DNA of 55,818 bases from Phycisphaerae bacterium (GTDB lineage Bacteria > Planctomycetota > Phycisphaerae > Sedimentisphaerales > Anaerobacaceae): positions 1 to 55,818 of the forward strand of contig JAGOLX010000041.1 in assembly GCA_017993835.1 (NCBI GenBank). The letters run 5' to 3'. The position numbers were made by a program, and so were the translations under genes. Shown here one piece after another: positions 1 through 8,080 of the stretch (positions within the stretch are counted from its first letter, which is position 1; each line of letters opens with the position of its first letter). Below the pieces are notes generated by a model. It was not told where the DNA came from, ran no database searches, and saw nothing but the letters and a program-made list of their open reading frames with translations.

Positions 1-216
1 GCGACGATCACCGGCGCGACGGTCGAGCTGTACAGCACCGACGGCTCCCAGGGCGCCGCCCGCGGCGCGGGGATCGGCGCCAGGTTCTACTGCGGTCCCG
101 AGGACGCCTTCGTCGGTCTCAAGCCCGTCCGCACGGTCGAGCCCAACAAACAACTGAAGAAGGCCTATCAGGGCGCCTATGAGAACTGGGTCTCGGTCCT
201 GAACCAACAGTCGTGA
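1..216 (+). CDS. Xylulokinase-like FGGY sugar kinase, C-terminal fragment
   Basis: The window opens inside a reading frame that runs in frame 1 to a TGA at 214-216 and gives 71 residues. The stretch VELYSTDGSQGAARGAGIGA matches the C-terminal glycine-rich segment of FGGY carbohydrate kinases, in particular xylulokinase (XylB), which phosphorylates D-xylulose in the cytoplasm. The sugar-binding and most of the ATP-binding lobes lie outside the window, so substrate specificity cannot be checked. A pentose role would fit the arabinofuranosidase and the rhamnose-mutarotase-type lipoprotein downstream. The next gene starts 13 bases after the stop. Confidence 0.72.
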   Translation, partial: ATITGATVELYSTDGSQGAARGAGIGARFYCGPEDAFVGLKPVRTVEPNKQLKKAYQGAYENWVSVLNQQS

Positions 217-229
217 ATCGGCCTTCGCA

Positions 230-976
230 ATGCCAGAGGATTCGACAACTCGCGACTCGTTCCAAGACGGGCGGTTCGCCACGACCCGCTGGACCATGGT
301 GGTCGCCGCGGGAGGGGAGGATTCGCCCAACGCGCGGCAAGCTCTGGAGTTTCTGTGCCGTCGGTACTGGTCTCCGCTCTACTTCTACCTCCGCAGACGA
401 GGCTACGACAAGTCCTCCGCGGAAGACTCCGTGCAGGGGTTCTTCGCCCACCTGCTGGAGAAACACGGTCTGCAGAGCGTCAGACCGCGAGAGTTCAAAT
501 TCCGATCGTTTCTCCTGGCTTCCCTGAAGAACTTCGTGTCGGACGAGTGGCGTCGGACCCAGACCGAGCGGCGAGGCGGCGGCAAACGCGTCCTGCCCTT
601 GGAGTTCGAGCAGGCGGAAACCCGCTATTCGCTGGAACCCAGCGACGCCCTCTCCGCCGACAAGCTGTTCGACCGATCCTGGGCGATGACCATGATCGGC
701 AGAGCGGTCGAGTCGCTCCGAGGCGAGTACGCCAAGGCGGGCAAGGCGGAACTCTTCGACCAGTTGAAGAGCCAGATCACGACCGAGGCCGAAGCAGGCT
801 TCTACCGACAGGCCGCGGATCGCCTGGGCATGAGCGAAGGCGCCTTGCGGGTAGCCGTGCATCGTCTCCGCCAGCGGTTGCGGGAACTGATTCGCGACGA
901 AATCGCGGAGACGGTGACAACCCCCGAGCAGCTCGAAGAGGAAATCGCGGACCTGTTCGCTGCGTTCGAGCATTGA
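230..976 (+). CDS. ECF-like RNA polymerase sigma factor (planctomycete type)
   Basis: A 248-residue protein. The N-terminal TTRWTMVVAA segment, a region-2-like helix set (about residues 40-110, including SAEDSVQGFFAHLLE and SFLLASLKNFVSDEWRR) and a C-terminal helix-turn-helix (about 185-225, AADRLGMSEGALRVAVHRLR) are the pattern of the extended ECF-like sigma factors abundant in Planctomycetota. It would direct RNA polymerase to a small regulon. The ribosome binding site is weak, but the conserved N-terminus fixes the start near here. The kinase gene follows after 82 bases on the same strand. Sigma/kinase pairing is common in this phylum, so the kinase or its signal probably controls this factor; that link is inferred. 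Confidence 0.88.
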   Translation: MPEDSTTRDSFQDGRFATTRWTMVVAAGGEDSPNARQALEFLCRRYWSPLYFYLRRRGYDKSSAEDSVQGFFAHLLEKHGLQSVRPREFKFRSFLLASLKNFVSDEWRRTQTERRGGGKRVLPLEFEQAETRYSLEPSDALSADKLFDRSWAMTMIGRAVESLRGEYAKAGKAELFDQLKSQITTEAEAGFYRQAADRLGMSEGALRVAVHRLRQRLRELIRDEIAETVTTPEQLEEEIADLFAAFEH

Positions 977-1058
977 ACCTCCAGATTGGTGTAACAATCG
1001 AACGGTTTTCCCGTATGCAGGGGCGCGTGCCCGTGAGGCACCCAGACCGGAGATGGTT

Positions 1059-4000
1059 ATGAGCCAGGAAAAGCAGTGTCCTCAGTGCGGCGGGGTCCTC
1101 CCGGCCGGTGCGCCGGAAGGACAGTGCCCCCGATGCATTCTGAAGCTTGTCGCATACCCCGAGACCCTGGGCGGCGACACCCGTTCGGCTGTCGGCTCCA
1201 TCGAGGGCCCCGGCACGGTGATCGGCCCGTACAAGCTCCTGGAGAAGATCGGCGAAGGGGGCATGGCGGTCGTCTACATGGCCGAGCAGGAGAGGCCGCT
1301 CCGCAGGCGGGTGGCACTGAAGGTCATCAAGCTGGGGATGGACACCCGTCAGGTCGTCGCCCGCTTCGACGCCGAGCGACAAGCGCTGGCCATGATGGAC
1401 CACCCGAACATCGCCAGGGTCTTCGACGCCGGCGCGACTGACGCCGGGCGGCCTTACTTCGTCATGGAACTGGTGCGAGGCCTCTCCATTACCGAGTACT
1501 GCGACCGGAACCGCCTGACCATGCAGGAGCGTCTGAACCTGTTCATTCCCGTCTGCAACGCGGTCCACCACGCACACCAGAAGGGGATCATCCACCGGGA
1601 CCTGAAGCCTTCGAACATCATGGTGACCCTCCATGACGGCGAACCGGTGCCCAAGGTGATCGACTTCGGGATCGCGAAGGCCACGAATCAGCGACTGACC
1701 GAGCGGACGGTGTTCACCCGGTACGCCGAGATGATCGGGACGCCGGAGTATATGAGTCCCGAACAGGCCGAGATGAGCGGGCTGGACATCGACACCCGGA
1801 CGGACATCTACTCGCTCGGGGTCGTGCTCTACGAGTTGCTGACCGGTGCCCTGCCCTTCGATCCGGCGACGCTCCGTTCCGCCGCTCTGGGCGAGGTGCA
1901 GCGGATCATCCGCGAGGAAGAGCCGCTGCGCCCCAGCACGCGGATCTCGACCCTGGGCGAAACTGCGGAGCGGATCGCCGAAGCTCGTCGGACCGATGTC
2001 GCCACCCTGTCCAAGTCCCTGCAGAGAGAGCTGGAATGGATTCCGCTCAAGGCCATGCGCAAGGACCGCACGCGCCGGTATCGCTCCGCCTACGAGTTCG
2101 CCGACGACATCCGCAACTACATCAACGGCGCTCCGTTGATAGCCGGCCCGGAATCGACCGCATACCGCCTTCGCAAGCTGCTCCGCAAGCATCGCGTCCC
2201 CATCGCCACGGCGGCCATCCTCGTCGCCACCCTGCTTGCGGGATTCACGATCAGCACCTATCTCTATGTCCGTGTCCGCCAGGCGCAGAGTGCGGTCGTG
2301 GAACTGGAGCACAGTGTTCAGATCGATCGCATGCTCTCTCGGGCACAACAGCTCCAGGCCCAGGGCCGCTACGGGCAGGCGCTGGGCGAACTGGATGACT
2401 ACCTGACCACGGAGCGGGCCGAACCCGCCACGCGGTTGTTGCACGCCAACTTGTTGTATGCCCTCGACCGATTTGACGAGGCCCAGGCGGAACTCACCCA
2501 ACTGCTCGACTGCCCACCCCAGATCGCGGGTCCGGCGCACTGCCTGCTGGCCACGATCCACATGGCCAGCGATCCGGCCAAGGCTCAGAGCCACCAGCAG
2601 GCCGGCGAATCCTTGCTTCCGCAGACGGCGGAAGCGTACACGCTGCGAGGCATCACCGCTGACACATCGACGACATCGCATGAGTGGCTGTCGAAGGCCC
2701 TGGAGCTGGACCCGGCGTACTACCCCGCGCGTCAAGCGAGGGCCCTGGCGTGCGACGCCGTGGGGGACTACGCAGCAATGACGACCGATGCCGAAGCCAT
2801 GATTGTCCTGAGGCCCAAGGACGCGCTCGGATACGCCCTGCGGGCAGTGGCCCGACGGCAGGCGGGACAATGTGAAGCCGCGATGGAGGACCACAATCGC
2901 GCGGTCTCCCTGTGCGAGAGTCAAGCCGAACGGTTCGAGCTCCATGACCAGCGGCGCGAGACCCTCGTGCAGATGCACGATTACCAGGCCGCCTTGCGAG
3001 ATGCGAGGTACTGCGCCGAACTGAGGCCGGACGACCTCCGCACCGGCTTCGAGCTGTTCGCGGCCCTGGTCCTGGCGAGCGACTACGACGGAGCCAGGGA
3101 TCAGCATGTCCGCCTGACCCGGCACCCGGATTACGGTTTCTTCCGTCTGTGGATCTACCGATGCACCTTCAAGCTCCTCCTCGCGGGGCATTCGCTGGAG
3201 CTGCCCGAGGCGGTCGCCCGCACGGAACCGTTCTCCCTCATGCGCAAGGCCGTCGAGCAGTATCGTGTGTGCCAGACCTTCGGGAGATGCCTGGTTCCCT
3301 CGGCATTCGGCATGTCGTCATGGTCCCCCGACGGCAAAGAGCTGGCCTACGGGCGGATCGATCTGTACGGGATGCGCAGCAGTTGCGCGACCTCGGGTTC
3401 GCCCCTCGTCAACGAGTCGGGCAGGCTCGAAGCGTTGGATGTCGCCAGCGGGCAGGTCCGCGTCCTGGCCTCGTCCGGCAAGGACTGCGCCTGGTCGCCG
3501 GACGGGCGGTGGATTGCGTTCGGTCGAGCGCCGAATCGCGGCCCTTCCGGCTGCGCCACGGAGCTGTGGATGGTCCCCGCTGCCGGCGGCGGACCACGAT
3601 TCCTGTCGCGCGGCGCCTGGCCCGTCTGGGCGGGCGAGGCCGGACGGGTGTTCTATCAGTCCGGCGGCGAGGCCTGGTCCCTTGACGTGGACAATCCGCT
3701 CGGTAAGCCGGAACCGGTTCTTCCGGGCCCCTCCTACTTCGCCGTGTCGCCCGACGCCAGGCATCTGGCCTATGTGGACGGAGACAGACTCTGCATCGTA
3801 GAGATCCCCGGCGGCCGGGTGAAATCCACCTGGACGGCCCCCCCACCGGACGGCCATCACGGCATGGGCCTCAAGTGGACGCGGAATGGAAAGGAGATCC
3901 TCGCCGGAGGATTTCACAACGGGGAATTGGGGCTCTGGAGCTACGACGTCGAGCAAGGCAAGGCCTGGCAGCTCTTCCCCTCCCCCGCGATTCTGGGCTC

Positions 4001-5678
4001 CCCCTCGCCCGATGGATCGAAGATGGCGATCGAGATTCGCGACTGGTACGGCAGCATCTGGCTGGCCCAGCTCGACCCGGCCGATTCAATGCACGAGGCC
4101 GTCCGTTCCGCCATCACGGAAGAGCAGTACCTTCGTCGCAGTTGTCGCGACTTCGCCGGTGCGATTCGGCGCGGGACGTACCGCGCCGATGCACGCACCT
4201 ATCTGGCCGGCTTCATCACGCGAGTCGGCACACTGTGCGAAAACTACTACCGACAGGGACAATACGAGGATGCCCTCGATACGTTCGGCTCGCTGGAAGA
4301 CCTCTGCAACGCGCTCGGCCGGCAGCCGGCTGGTTCCAGTCTGGCGGTGGCCGCCATGTCCCTGAAGCAACTGGGCCGGCAGCGGGAGGCCGGGGAGACA
4401 CTGGCGAGGTTGCATGGGCTCCCGGAAGACGACGCCGAAGCACCCCAGGAGAGCCTGCTCTACGAAGCCCGCAAGACCGTAGCGGGTCAGGATACCGAGA
4501 TCGGCGGGCTGTGGCGATATCTCGAAGAAGCGAGAATCGACGAAGCGTCAGAGAAGCTCCTTGCGATGGAACCGAACGAGGAGATCGACGAGGTCCGGGA
4601 TGCGACAGCCGAGGCATTCTACCAGCGAGGCCGGCAACGCAAACACCATGGCGCGGACTACCGCGATGCCGTGCAGGACTATGCGAAGGCCGTACAGCTC
4701 GATCCAAACCACGTGCAAGCGCGATGCGATCTGGCCTGGCTGCAGGCCGCGTGCCCCGTGGCTGAGGTTTGCGACAAGGAGCAGGCCATCGCGAACTCCA
4801 CGAAGGCGTGTGAGCTGACGAACTGGAAGAATCACCGGTGCCTCGCCACACTGGCGGCAGTCTGTGCCCAGGTGGGGGATTTCACCGCGGCGGTGTCGTG
4901 GCAGGAGAAGGCTATCGAACTGCTCGCTGGCGAGTCGTCTCGATGGCAAGGAGACTACGCAGCACGCTTGCGTCTCTATACCTCCGGCCGGCCTTATGCA
5001 CAGGGGAGTCTGTGGAGCTTCTCGACCGGCGTCTTGCTGGGCTGGTGGAAACTCGATGAGTCCTCGGGCAGTACGGCAGCCGACACCTCCGGAAACGGCC
5101 ATTCGGGCGTCGTCACGGGGACTGCGCAGTGGCAACCGTCGGGCGGTCGGATCGGCGGCGCCCTGTTGCCAGCCGACGGGGCCGTGCGGATCGTCGAGGA
5201 AGCTCCGTTCGACATCACCGATGAGATCACCATCTCGACGTGGACCCGAATCGACGCTCTCAACCGATGGTGGCAGGCGCTCGTCACAAAAGGCGATACT
5301 GCATGGCGGCTCCACAGGTCCGGCGACGCCCGCAGCCTGGAATTCGCCTGTAGCGGATTGCAGTCGCCCGACGGGGCATCGGCCAGCGCGCAAGGGAGTC
5401 GGATCGTCGACGACAGCCGGTGGCACCACATTGTCGCGACATATGACGGCAATCGGATCGCACTGTACGTCGATGGGGACCTGGATGCGTCACGCCCGGC
5501 GTGGGGAAGGATCCGAACGAACGACTCTCCCGTGGTAATCGGCGACAACGCCGAACAGCCAAAGCGATGCTGGAACGGCTGGATCGACGACACGCGTATC
5601 TACAGCTACGCCCTCAGCGAAGACGAGATCGTAGAACTCTTCAAGGCCGGACAGCAATCCGTAACATCCTCTCGTTGA
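1059..5678 (+). CDS. Giant Ser/Thr protein kinase with TPR, beta-propeller and LamG domains
   Basis: A 1539-residue protein. The ATG at 1059 has GGAG six bases upstream; an alternative ATG lies at 1053. Residues 7-26 form a CxxC...CxxC zinc ribbon. A PknB-type kinase domain spans about 57-355, with the GEGG loop (66-69), Lys88, HRD at 179-181 and DFG at 202-204. A single membrane segment lies at about 380-405. The exterior part has TPR-like helices (about 410-720), TolB/WD40-like repeats with WSPDG signatures (about 750-1000), more TPR helices, and a C-terminal LamG/concanavalin-like domain (about 1330-1530, starting GWWKLDESSGS). The layout suggests a membrane receptor kinase sensing an outside ligand, perhaps a polysaccharide, and signalling inwards, plausibly to the adjacent sigma factor. 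Confidence 0.9.
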   Translation: MSQEKQCPQCGGVLPAGAPEGQCPRCILKLVAYPETLGGDTRSAVGSIEGPGTVIGPYKLLEKIGEGGMAVVYMAEQERPLRRRVALKVIKLGMDTRQVVARFDAERQALAMMDHPNIARVFDAGATDAGRPYFVMELVRGLSITEYCDRNRLTMQERLNLFIPVCNAVHHAHQKGIIHRDLKPSNIMVTLHDGEPVPKVIDFGIAKATNQRLTERTVFTRYAEMIGTPEYMSPEQAEMSGLDIDTRTDIYSLGVVLYELLTGALPFDPATLRSAALGEVQRIIREEEPLRPSTRISTLGETAERIAEARRTDVATLSKSLQRELEWIPLKAMRKDRTRRYRSAYEFADDIRNYINGAPLIAGPESTAYRLRKLLRKHRVPIATAAILVATLLAGFTISTYLYVRVRQAQSAVVELEHSVQIDRMLSRAQQLQAQGRYGQALGELDDYLTTERAEPATRLLHANLLYALDRFDEAQAELTQLLDCPPQIAGPAHCLLATIHMASDPAKAQSHQQAGESLLPQTAEAYTLRGITADTSTTSHEWLSKALELDPAYYPARQARALACDAVGDYAAMTTDAEAMIVLRPKDALGYALRAVARRQAGQCEAAMEDHNRAVSLCESQAERFELHDQRRETLVQMHDYQAALRDARYCAELRPDDLRTGFELFAALVLASDYDGARDQHVRLTRHPDYGFFRLWIYRCTFKLLLAGHSLELPEAVARTEPFSLMRKAVEQYRVCQTFGRCLVPSAFGMSSWSPDGKELAYGRIDLYGMRSSCATSGSPLVNESGRLEALDVASGQVRVLASSGKDCAWSPDGRWIAFGRAPNRGPSGCATELWMVPAAGGGPRFLSRGAWPVWAGEAGRVFYQSGGEAWSLDVDNPLGKPEPVLPGPSYFAVSPDARHLAYVDGDRLCIVEIPGGRVKSTWTAPPPDGHHGMGLKWTRNGKEILAGGFHNGELGLWSYDVEQGKAWQLFPSPAILGSPSPDGSKMAIEIRDWYGSIWLAQLDPADSMHEAVRSAITEEQYLRRSCRDFAGAIRRGTYRADARTYLAGFITRVGTLCENYYRQGQYEDALDTFGSLEDLCNALGRQPAGSSLAVAAMSLKQLGRQREAGETLARLHGLPEDDAEAPQESLLYEARKTVAGQDTEIGGLWRYLEEARIDEASEKLLAMEPNEEIDEVRDATAEAFYQRGRQRKHHGADYRDAVQDYAKAVQLDPNHVQARCDLAWLQAACPVAEVCDKEQAIANSTKACELTNWKNHRCLATLAAVCAQVGDFTAAVSWQEKAIELLAGESSRWQGDYAARLRLYTSGRPYAQGSLWSFSTGVLLGWWKLDESSGSTAADTSGNGHSGVVTGTAQWQPSGGRIGGALLPADGAVRIVEEAPFDITDEITISTWTRIDALNRWWQALVTKGDTAWRLHRSGDARSLEFACSGLQSPDGASASAQGSRIVDDSRWHHIVATYDGNRIALYVDGDLDASRPAWGRIRTNDSPVVIGDNAEQPKRCWNGWIDDTRIYSYALSEDEIVELFKAGQQSVTSSR

Positions 5679-5844
5679 CGACAGTGCAACTCCTCAATGT
5701 GTGACCCGCCGCGGTCACTCCCCGGAGCCATCTCGCCGCGCACAGATTCTCGCAGAATCCCTGTAACAGTCGCCACGGAATCGCGTGGTTACCGGTGAGA
5801 TATCGTGTCAGGAACAACAACCATTCTGATTGAGGAGTCCACCG

Positions 5845-6087
5845 ATGCAAAAGAGAAAGATCAAGTCGATGTTGATGGCCCGCAGGCTGGAAGCCCTGGC
5901 AACGGCTCTGGCCGCACTGGCCTGTGTCGTCTCCTGGTTTCAAACAGATCCGCGGATGTTCTCTATGGTGATCGGTGCGTTCGCGGTGAACTTAACCATG
6001 TATGCCCTCCTCGACCAGAAGATCTCGCTTCTGAGAGACGCCGGCGCCCTCGGCGGCGCGGCACCCGCGGAGGGGCAAGCCACGTGA
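5845..6087 (+). CDS. Small membrane protein of unknown function
   Basis: An 80-residue protein. The ATG at 5845 follows a GAGGAG ribosome site and starts MQKRKIKSMLMARRLE. A positively charged N-terminus is followed by two hydrophobic segments (about residues 18-35 and 40-58), so it is probably an inner-membrane protein with two passes. I do not recognise a family. It lies 166 bases after the kinase gene and 74 bases before the secreted PA14 protein, on the same strand. Confidence 0.6.
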   Translation: MQKRKIKSMLMARRLEALATALAALACVVSWFQTDPRMFSMVIGAFAVNLTMYALLDQKISLLRDAGALGGAAPAEGQAT

Positions 6088-6161
6088 TGACAGCCCGAGC
6101 ACACGCATCACCGTTGTCGGTGAGCACAAACACCCTGATCCTATTCGGAAGGAGAAACATC

Positions 6162-8021
6162 ATGAGGCATGTGAAACTACGAGATGTAGCTGTGGTTCTA
6201 CTGCTGCTCGGCTCCGCCGTGCAGGCGGCACACGATGTCACGAGCCCGGACGACGTCATCATCGGCGTCCCGAACGATGGCGATTGGCCCAGCCAGGAGC
6301 GTCCGGCCCTGGCCATCGACGACCACGTGAACACGAAGTACCTTCATTTCAAGGGGGATCGCCGCCCGGACGCGGGTCCCACGGGTTTCCGCGTCACGCC
6401 GGCGGCCGGGCCTGCCGTGGTATCCGGGATGACCTTCACCAGCGCCAACGACAGTCCGGCCCGGGACCCGATCGAGTTCGAGCTCTATGGCTCCAACGAG
6501 AGCATCGACGGACCGTACACGCTGATCGCGGTGGGCCCGATTGAGGACTTCTGCCAGTCCTGGCCGTGGCCTCGCTATACGAAAACCCAGACGCCCATCG
6601 TGTTCTCCAACGACGTGGCCTACGCGCACTACCAGGTGCTGTTCCCTGCCATCCGCAATCCGGCCGATTCCAGCGCCAACAGCATGCAGATTGCCGAGGT
6701 CGAGCTTCTGGAAATCACCTTCCAGGCCACCGCACCGGAACCCGCGGTGGGCGCCGTCGTCACGAGTCCCCTGGTGCTCTGGTGGACCGCCGGCGAGACA
6801 GCGACGCTGCACGACGTGTATCTTGGTGTGACGGCTGAACTGACTGAGGCGGACCGCGTGGCCTCCCGTCAGCCCGCTTCGAACGCGATGTACCTGATCT
6901 CATCTGAACTGGAGCCCGGCGTGACCTACTATTGGCGGGCGGACCAGATCGACGACGCCGGGACGGTCTACCTCGGTGACGTGTGGTCCTTTGTCGCAGC
7001 GCCCACCGCGGCGTACTCGCCCAGCCCTCGGGATGGCGACAAATGGATCGAGACGCAGACCGTTTTGAGCTGGATGCCGGGGGTGACCGCAACGACGCAC
7101 GAAGTGTTCTTCGGCGCCGACCGGCAGGCGGTGGCTGCCCGCGATGCGAGCGCGTTCCTGACCAGTTGCGTCGCCCAGATCTGCGATCCCGGGCCCCTCG
7201 ATCCCGGCGTCACGTATTACTGGGCGGTCGACGAGATGGATAGCACCGGCAGGCACGAGGGTCCCGTTTGGAGCTTCACGACGTTCAATGGCGGTGGCGT
7301 GAAGGCCGAGTACTTCCCCAACAAGACGCTCTCGGGCGAGCCGATCCTCACGCAAATCGAAGCTCAGGTCAACCACTCCTGGGAAGGCGTGATCGTCGGG
7401 ACATACAGCGACGGCGTTTCGGGCCGGTGGACCGCCGACCTGGAGATCGCGATCACAGGCACCTATGCGTTCATCACCACAAGCGACGACGGCGTTCGCC
7501 TCTGGCTCGACGGCAAGCAACTCATCGACAACTGGACGGATCACGGTCCCATGGACGACTACAGTAAGCCCGTGCAACTGGCTCCCGGCGTCTACAGCCT
7601 GCGGCTGGAATGGTACGACTTGCAGGCGGGCTCGACGATCCAACTGTGGTGGCAGACGCCCGACACGGATCGCCAGATCCTCCCCGCCGGGCCCCTGCAA
7701 CCGCCCCTGCGAGCCAAGCTGCCCGATCCCGCCAGTGGCGACATGAATGTCCCTTGCGATGTCGCGCTCACGTGGTCCGCGGGCGACCTGGCTGTCACAC
7801 ACGATGTGTACTTCGGCCTGGACGCCGACGCGGTCGCCACGGCCACGCCAGCCGACGCGACCATCTATCGCGGGAGCCTCCCGCTCGAGCAGACGACCTG
7901 GACGGCAGGCCCCCTGGAGCCAAACCAGACGTACTACTGGCGAATCGACGAAGTGAATCCGGAAGACCCCAACAGCCCGTGGAAGACCCAGGTCTGGACC
8001 TTCACCACGGCAGACCTCTGA
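6162..8021 (+). CDS. Secreted PA14 / fibronectin-III-like carbohydrate-associated protein
   Basis: A 619-residue protein. The start at 6162 has GGAAGGAG upstream and a clear signal peptide (MRHVKLRDVAVVLLLLGSAVQA). An F5/8-type-C-like sandwich (about 25-190) is followed by fibronectin-like repeats with the recurring signature PGVTYYWRADQID / PGVTYYWAVDEMD / PNQTYYWRIDEVN (around residues 190-380 and 520-615). Between the repeats lies a PA14-like domain (about 385-510, DDGVRLWLDGKQLIDNW). PA14 domains bind carbohydrate; no catalytic site is visible. It is probably exported and binds polysaccharide, in keeping with the convergent arabinofuranosidase gene. Confidence 0.82.
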   Translation: MRHVKLRDVAVVLLLLGSAVQAAHDVTSPDDVIIGVPNDGDWPSQERPALAIDDHVNTKYLHFKGDRRPDAGPTGFRVTPAAGPAVVSGMTFTSANDSPARDPIEFELYGSNESIDGPYTLIAVGPIEDFCQSWPWPRYTKTQTPIVFSNDVAYAHYQVLFPAIRNPADSSANSMQIAEVELLEITFQATAPEPAVGAVVTSPLVLWWTAGETATLHDVYLGVTAELTEADRVASRQPASNAMYLISSELEPGVTYYWRADQIDDAGTVYLGDVWSFVAAPTAAYSPSPRDGDKWIETQTVLSWMPGVTATTHEVFFGADRQAVAARDASAFLTSCVAQICDPGPLDPGVTYYWAVDEMDSTGRHEGPVWSFTTFNGGGVKAEYFPNKTLSGEPILTQIEAQVNHSWEGVIVGTYSDGVSGRWTADLEIAITGTYAFITTSDDGVRLWLDGKQLIDNWTDHGPMDDYSKPVQLAPGVYSLRLEWYDLQAGSTIQLWWQTPDTDRQILPAGPLQPPLRAKLPDPASGDMNVPCDVALTWSAGDLAVTHDVYFGLDADAVATATPADATIYRGSLPLEQTTWTAGPLEPNQTYYWRIDEVNPEDPNSPWKTQVWTFTTADL

Positions 8022-8038
8022 TCGCGGACGCCTCCTGG

Positions 8039-8053
8039 CCGGAGATTCTCCGG
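8039..8053. terminator. Short perfect inverted repeat between convergent genes
   Basis: CCGGAGA-T-TCTCCGG lies in the 59-base gap between two convergent genes. It could act as a weak bidirectional terminator. It has no T-tract, and a one-base loop would force the central pairs open. Confidence 0.3.
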
Positions 8054-8080
8054 AGAACGAGATCGTAGCCGGCGCCCTCT

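Noticed and set aside
119-3191. Long minus-strand frames (292 and 804 codons) opposite the sigma factor and kinase genes
   Set aside because: They are antisense frames kept open by the high G+C content, with arginine/glycine-rich nonsense and no ribosome sites. The + strand proteins have clear domains.
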